Shown: positions 15,405 through 23,852 of the stretch, piece by piece
How the letters are laid out: each line of letters starts with the position of its first letter
Numbering within the stretch: the first letter of the stretch is position 1
Assembly: GCA_036382775.1 (NCBI GenBank)
Contig: DASVHD010000049.1
Coordinates: forward strand, 1-64,000
Reading direction: 5' to 3'
Source: a bacterium
GTDB taxonomy: Bacteria; Hydrothermota; Tepidihabitantia; SM23-42; JAOAFX01
Length of the DNA stretch: 64,000 bases
Program-made: the position numbers and the translations under genes
Notes under the pieces: generated by a model
Databases searched by the model: none
Told to the model about the DNA's origin: nothing
What the model saw: only the letters and a program-made list of their open reading frames with translations

Positions 15405-16634
15405 CTTTAAAAGATCAGAAGCTTTCCTGGCGTCTGATTTGTTCAGGAAGATGGTAATGTCGGACTGGATAGTATTCATTTCTATGATGTTTATATTATT
15501 CAACGCCAGCAGATCGCCGATACGGCCGATGACGCCCGGTTCCTCGATAAAACTCTGACTTGTCACGCAAAGCCGGTTCACACCTTTTCTAATAGAAACG
15601 GCGCGGAACCGCGGTTCCGCATGAGTTATCGAGTAGATGTCATGATATGCCTGTTCGGCGAACTTTTCCGCCACGTATAGTCCAATGTAATTCTCGCTTA
15701 GCGATATTCCGTAGATGGAAATTTTTCTTTCGCTTAGCCGCCTGGAAATCTTCTGGACCAAGCCAGCGGTCGCAAGGAATTTCCTGCCCACGACCGTGAT
15801 GAACGCCAGGGTCTCTCTGGTTGTCACCACGCTGGCGCCGACTGAACCGACGATCTCGGTGCCGCCGCTGTTGATATCGACGCTCCTGTAGTCCGCGATC
15901 ATGACCTTCTGGGATGGCAGCTTATAAAGCAGGGCTGAAGGGTGTATGATCCGCGCGCCACCGCGCGATAGATATTCTATTTCCTTGACCGTTATCTCTC
16001 TAAGGTGCTGATTGACCTTTACGAGCCGGGGATCACCGGCCATAATGCCGGGCACATCAGTTGCGATAATGACCTTATCCGCGTTTAAACAACGCCCCAG
16101 CAGGGTTGCGGTGATATCGCTGCCGCCGCGGCCGATGGCGATTAGTCCATTGTTTTCATCCCGGGCAAGAAACCCGCAGACCACCGGAATGATCTTCTTC
16201 TTCAGCAACGGCACCAGATGTCTCACGCAGGCTTCAGCGGTTTTTGTCATATCGATGATCGCGATCCCTTCCTGGTTGATTTTATCCGCGGATATCGTCT
16301 TTTTGCCGACGACCCGGGCGTGTACTGGCCAGTTGCCGGAATCAGGCGTTATCGCCTGCGCTGGCGCGCCGCTCTCGTTCAATGCTAACGCCATAAGCCT
16401 TGCGCTGATCACTTCACCCATGCCGATAACTTCAGTGATGCGGGTGATATCTTTTGTTCTATCATTCACTGAATGCAGCAGTTTCATCAGCTCTGAGGTC
16501 TGGTTACCCATCGCCGAAACCACGACCGCGACTTCATGGCCGTTCTTTTTCAACGATCCAATTTTTCGGGCCGCGTTCTTTATGTGCTGGGCCGTAGCCA
16601 GACTTGTGCCTCCGAACTTAACAACGATCCTCAT
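15390..16634 (-). CDS. lysC: Aspartate kinase
   Basis: 414 residues. It phosphorylates aspartate, the first step toward lysine, diaminopimelate, threonine and methionine. The amino-acid kinase domain shows VVKFGGTSLATAQHIKNA at the start, a GRGGSDITATLLGRCLNADK substrate loop and GGARIIHPSAL. Two C-terminal ACT domains (ITVVGRKFLATAGLVQKISR; VTSQSFIEEPGVIGRIGDLL) suggest allosteric feedback by amino acids. It lies 16 nt after lysA in the same operon, with an AAGGGG site before its ATG. Confidence 0.95.
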   Translation of the reverse strand: MRIVVKFGGTSLATAQHIKNAARKIGSLKKNGHEVAVVVSAMGNQTSELMKLLHSVNDRTKDITRITEVIGMGEVISARLMALALNESGAPAQAITPDSGNWPVHARVVGKKTISADKINQEGIAIIDMTKTAEACVRHLVPLLKKKIIPVVCGFLARDENNGLIAIGRGGSDITATLLGRCLNADKVIIATDVPGIMAGDPRLVKVNQHLREITVKEIEYLSRGGARIIHPSALLYKLPSQKVMIADYRSVDINSGGTEIVGSVGASVVTTRETLAFITVVGRKFLATAGLVQKISRRLSERKISIYGISLSENYIGLYVAEKFAEQAYHDIYSITHAEPRFRAVSIRKGVNRLCVTSQSFIEEPGVIGRIGDLLALNNINIIEMNTIQSDITIFLNKSDARKASDLLKSVKF

Positions 16635-16650
16635 ATTATCCCCTTTGGGA

Positions 16651-17898
16651 TCAGAACCAGTAACTGATCTCGCCTCTGGTAAGATCAGGGTAAGATTCGC
16701 GTTTCCTCACCAGGTACATATGGTGATCCCGTACCAGGACCTCGGCCGGTCTGAGCCGCGAATTATAATTGGATGCCATAGAGAACCCATAGGCGCCGGC
16801 ACTCATAACAGCCAGGTGATCACCGCTTTTTAATTTGGGGATACGGCGGTTCTTGGCGAAGAAATCCCCTGACTCACACACCGGTCCCACAATGTCCGCC
16901 ATCATCTTTCCCTTTGTTTTTTTCAGGGGGACGATCTCATGGTAAGCGCCGTACAAGGATGGCCTGATAAGATCGTTCATGCCGGCATCGACGATAACGA
17001 AATTCTTGTTGATGCCTTTCTTGACGTACAGCACTTTGGTGATCAAAACACCGGTATTGCCGACGATAACCCGGCCTGGTTCGAGGATGACGGTACAGTC
17101 AAGGTCCTTGATAATACGGGTTATGGTCTGCGCGTAATCTTCCAGGGTGAACGGCGTTTCTTTTTTATACTTGATACCGATGCCGCCGCCGATATCCAGG
17201 TACTTTATTTTAATACCGGCCCGTTTTAAGCCAATGACCAGACGTTTTAATTTTCTCAGACCTTCGAGGAAGGGCGTGAGCGCGATGATTTGCGAGCCGA
17301 TATGCTGCTGGACGCCGGCGACTTCGAGATAGGGGAGGGTGTTTGCGAACTTGAAAACAAACGGTGCCCTGGCGATGGGGATACCGAATTTGCTTTCCCT
17401 GACCGCCGTGGTGATATAAGGATGCGTGACTGCGTCGATGTCCGGATTTACCCGGATGCTCACCCTCGTCCGCCGCCGGTATTTTTTTGAGAGTTTATCG
17501 ATCAATTTTAACTCATCGACCGAATCGGCAACGATCATGAAGATCCCGGCCTTGATGCTGTGTTCGATCTCTTCCCTGGACTTGCCGACGCCGCCAAAGA
17601 TCATGCGCTCGGGCTTAAAACCGGCGCTCGTCGCGCGGAAGATCTCGCCCTGAGACACCGCATCTATCCAGCTGTTCAGCTTTCGCAAAATGGAAATAAT
17701 GGCCAGGTTGGAATTGGCCTTCATTGAATAGGCAATAATGATCTTCAACGGCTGCCACGATCTGATAATGTGCTCGTAGTGCTTGACGATCGTGTTATAC
17801 GAATAAACATACAATGGCGTGCCGTGTTTTTGCGTAATGTCAAGCAGCCGAATGTTCTCGCAGTAGAGATCGCCGCGACGGAAGTTAAAATAATTCAT
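16651..17898 (-). CDS. lysA: Diaminopimelate decarboxylase
   Basis: 415 residues. This PLP enzyme makes lysine from meso-diaminopimelate. The PLP lysine lies in IIAYSMKANSNLAI and the glycine loop in YLDIGGGIGI. GPVCESGDFFAKNR supplies the Cys-Glu dyad of the dimer active site, and GAYGFSMASNYNSRLRPAE closes the barrel. Lengths match the family. It is the promoter-proximal gene of lysA-lysC. The -10 box ends only 6 nt before the ATG and no ribosome binding site is visible, so the message is probably leaderless. Confidence 0.96.
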   Translation of the reverse strand: MNYFNFRRGDLYCENIRLLDITQKHGTPLYVYSYNTIVKHYEHIIRSWQPLKIIIAYSMKANSNLAIISILRKLNSWIDAVSQGEIFRATSAGFKPERMIFGGVGKSREEIEHSIKAGIFMIVADSVDELKLIDKLSKKYRRRTRVSIRVNPDIDAVTHPYITTAVRESKFGIPIARAPFVFKFANTLPYLEVAGVQQHIGSQIIALTPFLEGLRKLKRLVIGLKRAGIKIKYLDIGGGIGIKYKKETPFTLEDYAQTITRIIKDLDCTVILEPGRVIVGNTGVLITKVLYVKKGINKNFVIVDAGMNDLIRPSLYGAYHEIVPLKKTKGKMMADIVGPVCESGDFFAKNRRIPKLKSGDHLAVMSAGAYGFSMASNYNSRLRPAEVLVRDHHMYLVRKRESYPDLTRGEISYWF

Positions 17899-17904
17899 GG
17901 CGTA

Positions 17905-17932
17905 AATATATATAGTTTTTCTTTGAAATCAA
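17905..17932 (-). promoter_or_regulatory. lysA promoter, leaderless arrangement
   Basis: Minus strand TTGATT (17927-17932), 16 nt, TATATT (17905-17910), then 6 nt to the ATG at 17898. Transcription should begin at or next to the A of the start codon. Confidence 0.65.
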
Positions 17933-17937
17933 GTAGG

Positions 17938-17955
17938 GCAGGGCTTTAGCCCTGC
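17938..17955. repeat. Intergenic palindrome GCAGGGCTTTAGCCCTGC
   Basis: Inverted repeat GCAGGGCT/AGCCCTGC followed by five T on the plus strand. No plus-strand gene precedes it, so it is better read as a dispersed repeat than a terminator. A related sequence is inside the gene at 22262. Farther right, 18016-18048 hold two more small hairpins (AAGCC/GGCTT and AACTC/GAGTT). The stretch 17899-18073 has no gene. Confidence 0.6.
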
Positions 17956-18073
17956 TTTTTCTATCCCCGTATCCCTCTATCCACAAAGTCCTACATCCCC
18001 GAATCCCCGGGATTTAAGCCGTAAGGCTTTTTGAAACTCTTACGAGTTAACTCCTTCGGTATTCCCCCATCCC

Positions 18074-19363
18074 CTATTCACTCAGTTCCCTTTTAAGGAG
18101 GCGGTATATCTCGGGTTTCGCCTCCGGCCAGTACCAGGTATAGAAAAAATTATTATGATAAAGGGGATCGGCATTTTCGCCGAATCCGGTTTTTTCATAT
18201 TCGTCAGTGTGGGGGATAGGCGTGAACTCGCACAAGTGAGGCCGAACCCCAAGTTTGCGGCAGTAATGTATCGATTCGACGATCTCTTTGTGATCCTGAC
18301 CGGGCAGGCCGTACAGAAGATAAACGTGCATCGGTCTTTTGGAAAAACCGGCATTTCTAAAGACCGTCACCGCGCGTTCGAATTCGTCGGTGTAAACCTT
18401 GCCGCCCGTGTTTTTCTGGGTTTTGGGATTAATGGATTCCAGGCTGAGGTAAATGGTCTTGAAACCCGCCTGGTACATAAGGTGCGCGATACGGTCGTCG
18501 ACATACCGGCAATGCAGCCCATTGGAACTGTGCAAGTTCAGTTCGATGCGGCGATCGATAATATTAATCAGGATTACGGCAAAGTCCTTGTTGAAGAGCA
18601 GGGCATCGTCGAAGAACGCGACATTATCAGTTCTCGTCGCGAACCCGGCCAGCTGGTCGCAGATCGCCTGCCAGGGTGCGGTTTGATACCCAGGTGACAG
18701 GAAGTATGTCGCGCAATAACTGCAGGTTAAAGGGCATCCATGGGACGGCAGGACTACCCCGTAGTTGAGTCCACGGTAAAGGTCGAAATCCGGCATCACC
18801 CATGTTGATCCTTCTTGCGCTTGCCCGGTGATGTATCCTTCGGACCGCAGATAGGCCGGCAGAGAATTTTCCGCCGGGCCGGGGATGACCCGGTCTGCGC
18901 CCGAGCATTTAACGGCATGGGCTTCGCACAACGTGGCGTAGATACCACCCAGAATGACCTTGGTTTTGGGAAAGGTGTCACGCAGTATCCGGATCGCTTG
19001 GAACACGCCCGGGTACCAGTAGGTCATCGCCGATGACACGAAGATCACGTCCGGTTGTTTTATTTCCCTCACTATTTTATTAAAAACGTCTAAGGGCATG
19101 CCATATCGCTTGTACCGCCGGGGGATATGTTTGAAGATATCCGGCTTTTCTATTTCTTCCCAGATATATTTTCCCCGTCCATAAGCATCGGTGCGCGTAT
19201 TCGTGCTGTAAAAGGGGCTGCGACGGTCCATGCAATCGATAAGATCGACTTTAAACCCGTATCTTTTAAGGATGCTCGAGACTGCCAGCAACCCCATGGG
19301 TTTGTTCCAGAAATCAAACGCCTTAAAATCGTAAACCCAGGGATTAACGAGCAGCGCTCGCAT
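18074..19363 (-). CDS. B12-binding-domain radical SAM protein
   Basis: 429 residues. The N-terminal ~150 residues resemble a cobalamin-binding Rossmann domain (MGLLAVSSILKRYGFKVDLI; DVIFVSSAMTYWYPGVFQAI; TKVILGGIYATLCEAHA). The radical SAM core follows with the Fe-S motif CPLTCSYC near residue 215 and IYLSLESINPKTQKNTGG. Such enzymes often methylate unreactive carbons or act in lipid or peptide tailoring; the substrate cannot be read here. It stands alone on the minus strand between glyA and lysA. Confidence 0.88.
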   Translation of the reverse strand: MRALLVNPWVYDFKAFDFWNKPMGLLAVSSILKRYGFKVDLIDCMDRRSPFYSTNTRTDAYGRGKYIWEEIEKPDIFKHIPRRYKRYGMPLDVFNKIVREIKQPDVIFVSSAMTYWYPGVFQAIRILRDTFPKTKVILGGIYATLCEAHAVKCSGADRVIPGPAENSLPAYLRSEGYITGQAQEGSTWVMPDFDLYRGLNYGVVLPSHGCPLTCSYCATYFLSPGYQTAPWQAICDQLAGFATRTDNVAFFDDALLFNKDFAVILINIIDRRIELNLHSSNGLHCRYVDDRIAHLMYQAGFKTIYLSLESINPKTQKNTGGKVYTDEFERAVTVFRNAGFSKRPMHVYLLYGLPGQDHKEIVESIHYCRKLGVRPHLCEFTPIPHTDEYEKTGFGENADPLYHNNFFYTWYWPEAKPEIYRLLKRELSE

Positions 19364-19396
19364 GGATTATGATGCCGTGATTACAGAACCAGCAGG

Positions 19397-20857
19397 TCAA
19401 TGATAGGACGCGAACATCTTCTTTGCATTAGCGCTGAGATTGTCGACAAAAAGTTCAAAAAATTCCTTGCCCGGGAATAGACTCGCAAAGATCCGGGCCG
19501 CCAGGGGAGCGGCGTCCTTGGCCGGAAGACAATACTGCATATGCAGGAAATTGCCGCGGAGTTTTTTCACTTCTTCCTTAACGGTCTTATCCCTGATCAG
19601 CACGTCGGCGATGAAGCCGGCCAGGGGCTGGAAATCATCTTCCTTCATGCCGAAACGCGTCATTTCCTGGACACCCATTCGTATGCCGCTTGCATCCAGG
19701 AAGCTTTCATCATCGGGCAAAGCCTGGTAGTTAGTGATGATGTTGTTGTTTTCCAGCCGGCGGGCCAGTTCGTTCCCGCTGCCGTGCTTCCGGACGCGGA
19801 TTATCACCTGGTGGGTTTCGGTAAAGCTGTCAGCGGTGTCGCCCTGCACGTCAACGCCGGAATCCTTCAGGGCGCGCGCAAAGGCCTTGGCGTTCTTTAG
19901 TACCTGGATTTGGTATTCCTGCTTGAAAGCGTTCATTTCATAGGTCGCCATCAGCAGGCCAAGCAGCGTGCCAAGGTGATGGTTGCTCGTCGAGCCCGGG
20001 AAAGCGCGGTTTTTTATTTCGATCCAGAGTTTGGACAAGGGGCTTTCTTTTACGATCGTGGATACGATGACGCCGCGCTGGGGACCGAAAAATGTCTTAT
20101 GCGTGCTGCCCGTGACAATATCGGCGCCTTCCTTGAGAGGTTCCTGGAATGCTCCGTAGAGCCCGAGCACGTGAGCCATGTCGTACATGATCACCGGTCT
20201 TGGATCCCAGTTTTTCACGATATCGTAAACGAATTGCACCGGTTCCCTGTACAGGAACATGCTCTTGCCGAACACGATCAGTTCGGGCTTTTTGTCTTTC
20301 AAGAGTTCTTTCAGGCGGTTGGCATCGGTCCTGTAAAGGTTATCGGACCGGATGGGGAAATTGATGACGTTTTCCTTGCCAGTAGCGGGGTCTTCTTCGA
20401 CAAAATTGAAAAGCGCGCCCATGGGCTGGGAACTCAAATGCCCGCCCTTGTTCAGATCATTGTTCATGACCAGTTTCAGGCGCCGGGACTGCTCGCCTTC
20501 CTTTCTCCCCCGGTTAATGAATTTCATCATCGCCTTGAAGACGACTTCGTTCGCCATCTGTCCGCTGACCGGCCGTAGCTCGACGCTCGGGCAGTCAAAA
20601 TACAGCGCCATTTCGCGCCGTAAGTTTTCTTCGACTTCGCGGATGAAATCAATGCCCTGGTAAAAATAGACTTCTTCGCCCTTCATCGTTCGGTGCTCCG
20701 CGTACCTGCCCGAGGGGTCTGATATCTCGCATAGTTTGACGAGCGCGCTCGCACTTGTTTCTGATGTTATAAGATTAATGCATTCCTGCTGTCGCCAGCT
20801 GTTGTTTTCTTCGATTTTTAAAACCAGGTCCTCAACTTTTTCGTCAAAGGATGCCAC
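19397..20857 (-). CDS. glyA: Serine hydroxymethyltransferase-like PLP enzyme
   Basis: About 486 residues. It interconverts serine and glycine with tetrahydrofolate. LITSETSASALVKLCEISDP matches the N-terminal substrate region, VSGQMANEVVFKAMMKF follows, and the PLP lysine motif is GSTHKTFFGPQRG. PVIMYDMAHVLGLYGAFQEP supplies the PLP Asp/His. The sequence is a divergent, longer branch compared with E. coli GlyA (417 residues). A GTG at 20857 preceded by GGAGG five nt upstream is preferred over the ATG at 20869, which would place that site inside the gene. Confidence 0.88.
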   Translation of the reverse strand: MASFDEKVEDLVLKIEENNSWRQQECINLITSETSASALVKLCEISDPSGRYAEHRTMKGEEVYFYQGIDFIREVEENLRREMALYFDCPSVELRPVSGQMANEVVFKAMMKFINRGRKEGEQSRRLKLVMNNDLNKGGHLSSQPMGALFNFVEEDPATGKENVINFPIRSDNLYRTDANRLKELLKDKKPELIVFGKSMFLYREPVQFVYDIVKNWDPRPVIMYDMAHVLGLYGAFQEPLKEGADIVTGSTHKTFFGPQRGVIVSTIVKESPLSKLWIEIKNRAFPGSTSNHHLGTLLGLLMATYEMNAFKQEYQIQVLKNAKAFARALKDSGVDVQGDTADSFTETHQVIIRVRKHGSGNELARRLENNNIITNYQALPDDESFLDASGIRMGVQEMTRFGMKEDDFQPLAGFIADVLIRDKTVKEEVKKLRGNFLHMQYCLPAKDAAPLAARIFASLFPGKEFFELFVDNLSANAKKMFASYH

Positions 20858-20879
20858 GCGAACCTCCATTCAAGGATAA

Positions 20880-20908
20880 ATATTACACTAAAAAAAAAGA
20901 CAAGTCAA
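20880..20908 (-). promoter_or_regulatory. Promoter of the glyA-like gene
   Basis: Minus strand TTGACT (20903-20908), 17 nt, TAATAT (20880-20885). It diverges from the purA promoter 17 nt away. Confidence 0.6.
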
Positions 20909-20924
20909 GAGAGTTTGTGCGGTA

Positions 20925-20952
20925 TTGACATTTAAGCGGGCTTATATAGAAT
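20925..20952 (+). promoter_or_regulatory. purA promoter
   Basis: TTGACA (20925-20930), 16 nt, TAGAAT (20947-20952), followed by a short leader containing GGAAAGG before the ATG at 20976. Confidence 0.65.
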
Positions 20953-20975
20953 AACGATGGAAAGGTTAAGAAAAT

Positions 20976-22226
20976 ATGAATACCGCTATTGTCGGACTGC
21001 AATGGGGTGATGAAGGAAAAGGCAAGGTCGTCGATCACCTGGCGCGTGATTGCGACATCGACGTGCGTTTTCAGGGCGGTTCCAATGCCGGTCACACGGT
21101 CTGGCTGAGTGGTCAGAAAATAGTATTTCATCAGATCCCGTGCGGGATACTGCACAAGAATGTCGTGGGCGTCATTGGCGCGGGATGCGTGCTCGATCCT
21201 GAAGTTTTTTTTGAAGAGCTTTCAGGTATCAAAAAGCAAGTGCCGGATGCCGAGAAATTCATTAAAATTTCCAGGTTCTGTCATTTGATCATGCCCTATC
21301 ATATCCTGATCGATAAGATCAAGGAAGAATCCAAACAAGGCATCGGTACGACAAAAAAAGGGATCGGCATCGCTTATGAGGATAAATACGCGCGGATCGG
21401 CTTGAGGGTTGGCGATCTCTTCAACGGCGAATCTTTCAAGACCAAACTCCGGGCCAATATATCAAGAAAGAACCTGATGCTCATGGAGATCTTCCATGCC
21501 GAGCCCCTCTCCGACGAGGAGATCTATGACAAATATTCCAACTATGCCGAACAGTTAAGACCGATGATCGTCGATGATTCGAAATATCTCACTGACGCGA
21601 TAAACAGCAAGAAGAGGATTATATTTGAAGGCGCCCAGGGTGCGCTGCTTGATGTTGATTTCGGAACCTACCCATACGTGACTTCATCCCATACGATCAG
21701 CGGCGGCGCTTCGATCGGTCTGGGCATCCCGCCCTACGCGATCGAACGGGTGATCGGTGTGGCAAAAGCGTATACGACCAGGGTTGGGCAGGGTCCCTTC
21801 CCGACCGAGGATACCGGAGCCAGTGGCAAGGCTTTAAGGGACAGCGGCAACGAGTATGGTTCAACCACCGGAAGGCCAAGGAGATGCGGTGCGTTCGACG
21901 CCTCGGTAGTGAAATATGCGGCCCGGTTGACCGGCGCCCGCGAACTTTTCCTGACCAAGCTTGATGTACTCTCAGGTTTGAAAACGATAAAGATCGCAGT
22001 TGGATATGCTAATGCAACGGAATTTGACCCGTTCATTGCTGATAAACTTGAACCTGTTTACGAGGAAGTGCCAGGCTTTAACATGGATCTGACAAACGTG
22101 CGTAATTTCAACGACTTTCCCGAAGAAGTAAAGGATTATATTAAGCTGATAGAACATTATACCGGTCTGAAAATAACCCGTGTTTCTGTCGGGGCCGACC
22201 GCGAAGCGGTCGTAGTTAGGCAATAA
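20976..22226 (+). CDS. purA: Adenylosuccinate synthetase
   Basis: 416 residues. It joins IMP and aspartate using GTP on the way to AMP. The N-terminal GLQWGDEGKGKVVDHLA is the family's GTP/IMP loop, GGSNAGHTVW carries the catalytic His, and GTTKKGIGIAYEDKYAR binds IMP. EGAQGALLDVDFGTYPYVTS and the C-terminal TKLDVLSGL (guanine recognition) are also present. Length is typical. It is monocistronic with its own promoter. Confidence 0.97.
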   Translation: MNTAIVGLQWGDEGKGKVVDHLARDCDIDVRFQGGSNAGHTVWLSGQKIVFHQIPCGILHKNVVGVIGAGCVLDPEVFFEELSGIKKQVPDAEKFIKISRFCHLIMPYHILIDKIKEESKQGIGTTKKGIGIAYEDKYARIGLRVGDLFNGESFKTKLRANISRKNLMLMEIFHAEPLSDEEIYDKYSNYAEQLRPMIVDDSKYLTDAINSKKRIIFEGAQGALLDVDFGTYPYVTSSHTISGGASIGLGIPPYAIERVIGVAKAYTTRVGQGPFPTEDTGASGKALRDSGNEYGSTTGRPRRCGAFDASVVKYAARLTGARELFLTKLDVLSGLKTIKIAVGYANATEFDPFIADKLEPVYEEVPGFNMDLTNVRNFNDFPEEVKDYIKLIEHYTGLKITRVSVGADREAVVVRQ

Positions 22227-22261
22227 ACTCTAGGTAAAAAAATAATAGCAAGGGGATATTT

Positions 22262-23836
22262 GTGTATCGCAAGATATTCTTGATTTTGTTCGTTCTGTTA
22301 CTTACATTCCCACTTCCAGATTCCAATTTCCTGATCCCTAATGTTTTACACGCACAGGGGTCGGACACCCTGTGGACTCGCACTTACGGCGGCGCAGCCA
22401 GCGATGAAGCCCGTTGTGTGATGGAATGTCAGGACAGTGGTTATGCCATAGCGGGTTCAACCGCATCATGGGGTAATGGTGGTTCTGACATGTATCTTAT
22501 CAGGATCAATCCTAACGGTGATACGCTGTGGACCAAGACTTATGGTGGTTCAGAAGATGATCAAGGATATGCGCTAGCGCAGACACTTGATAGTGGTCTT
22601 GTCATTGCCGGATCAACACGATCATCCGGTGCGGGCGGCAGTGACGTATTTCTGGTAAAGACAGACGCCACCGGCAATGCCTTATGGCAGCGGGTCTATG
22701 GCGGAGTTTTAGATGAGCAGGCTTTTGATGTCATGGAACTGGCTGATCATGGTTATATTGTTGCGGGCAGCACGCGCTCCTTCGGTGCCGGTTACCTTGA
22801 TGTTTATGTGGTGCGGACCGATTCCGCTGGTGACACGGTATGGACGCGTACATTCGGCGGAACTGACAATGACTACGCTCGTTCGCTTACCGAGAATGCT
22901 GCCGGAGAATTTTTAGTCCTGGGTACGACGAATTCGTTCGGCGCAGGCCAGGGCGACCTTTATCTGGTCAGGATAAACGCGCAGGGCGAATCGCTGTGCA
23001 CGCGGGCGTATGGCGGTTTAGCGGATAATCGGGGATATTGCATCCAGTCCACGTCGGACGGGGGATATATAATCTCAGGGACATCGTTTTTTTCGCTTCT
23101 GGATTATGAGTTCCTTTTAGTGAAATTGGATTCGTTGTATAATGAAGAATGGATCCAATGTAATGGCAGTTTGAATGCCGATTGCGCGTACGCTGTGCGC
23201 TCCGTACGGACCGGCGGCTATGTTTATGCCGGTAATTTCAGTTTTGAGATGTATCTTGCGCGAACCGATACAATGGGGCTTAATTACTGGGCCCAGTTCT
23301 ATGGCGGCGATTACACGGACTGCGCTTATTCAATTGAGGTCACCTCCGATGGCGGATATATTATTGCCGGCGTGACCAATTCATTCGGCGCGGGTGAAAA
23401 TGATGCCTATGTAATCAAGATCGGTCCGGATCCCACAAACGTCGCTGAAGCAAAAGAGCGGGAGATCGGATCGCTGGCTCTCTCTGTTTATCCAAATCCA
23501 TTCAGAACAAGGATTGATATCCGATACAGGATCCATGTTACCGGATCCAGTAACCATGCAGGGCAAGGTCATGATCCCGCACAGCGGGGCTTTAGCCTTG
23601 CTCGATTACGCAAACCCGAAGGTTTGCCCTGCCTCAAGATATTCGACGCGACCGGTAGGTTGGTGAAGCAATTTAACCGTTTATCCGCCAAGCAGTTTGG
23701 CGGAATTCAACCATTTAACCGAATCACATGGTCTGGTACCGATGAGGTCGGTAGAAAGGTTCCTGCTGGCGTTTATTTTATACAATTGGAAACTGAGTTT
23801 TTACGGGAAACTAAGAAGGTTACGGTTCTTAAATAG
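22262..23836 (+). CDS. Secreted beta-propeller repeat protein with sorting domain
   Basis: 524 residues from a GTG preceded by AAGGGGAT. The signal peptide is MYRKIFLILFVLLLTF and onward to about VLHAQG. Seven or eight repeats of ~50 residues follow, each of the type 'WTRTYGG...D.G...SGYAIAGST.S.GAG..D.YLVR.D..G', a delta-60-like propeller found in surface proteins of candidate phyla. The C-terminus is a FlgD-like sorting domain (YPNPFRTRIDIRY ... FDATGRLVKQF ... VPAGVYFIQLE). Two palindromic inserts are read in frame (23558-23632 and 23684-23704). Binding or adhesion is likelier than catalysis. Confidence 0.85.
   Translation: MYRKIFLILFVLLLTFPLPDSNFLIPNVLHAQGSDTLWTRTYGGAASDEARCVMECQDSGYAIAGSTASWGNGGSDMYLIRINPNGDTLWTKTYGGSEDDQGYALAQTLDSGLVIAGSTRSSGAGGSDVFLVKTDATGNALWQRVYGGVLDEQAFDVMELADHGYIVAGSTRSFGAGYLDVYVVRTDSAGDTVWTRTFGGTDNDYARSLTENAAGEFLVLGTTNSFGAGQGDLYLVRINAQGESLCTRAYGGLADNRGYCIQSTSDGGYIISGTSFFSLLDYEFLLVKLDSLYNEEWIQCNGSLNADCAYAVRSVRTGGYVYAGNFSFEMYLARTDTMGLNYWAQFYGGDYTDCAYSIEVTSDGGYIIAGVTNSFGAGENDAYVIKIGPDPTNVAEAKEREIGSLALSVYPNPFRTRIDIRYRIHVTGSSNHAGQGHDPAQRGFSLARLRKPEGLPCLKIFDATGRLVKQFNRLSAKQFGGIQPFNRITWSGTDEVGRKVPAGVYFIQLETEFLRETKKVTVLK
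23558..23632. repeat. Composite in-frame palindrome in a sorting domain
   Basis: Outer arms GCAGGGCA (23558-23565) and TGCCCTGC (23625-23632) enclose GGGGCTTTAGCCTTGC, akin to 17938-17955, and AAACCCGAAGGTTT, akin to 3545-3580. The whole stretch is open and read as a loop of about 25 residues before CLKIFDATGRLVK. Confidence 0.7.
23684..23704. repeat. In-frame palindrome, TCCGCCA...TGGCGGA class
   Basis: Arms TCCGCCAA and TTGGCGGA, read as LSAKQFGG after GRLVKQFNR. It is at the same position as 353-373 and 5415-5435. Confidence 0.75.
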
Positions 23837-23852
23837 CGGTCTGCGAACGGTT

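Noticed and set aside
17938-17960. Terminator on the plus strand
   Set aside because: It has a stem and T-run but no plus-strand gene precedes it, and the same palindrome is found inside a coding sequence, so it is read as a repeat.
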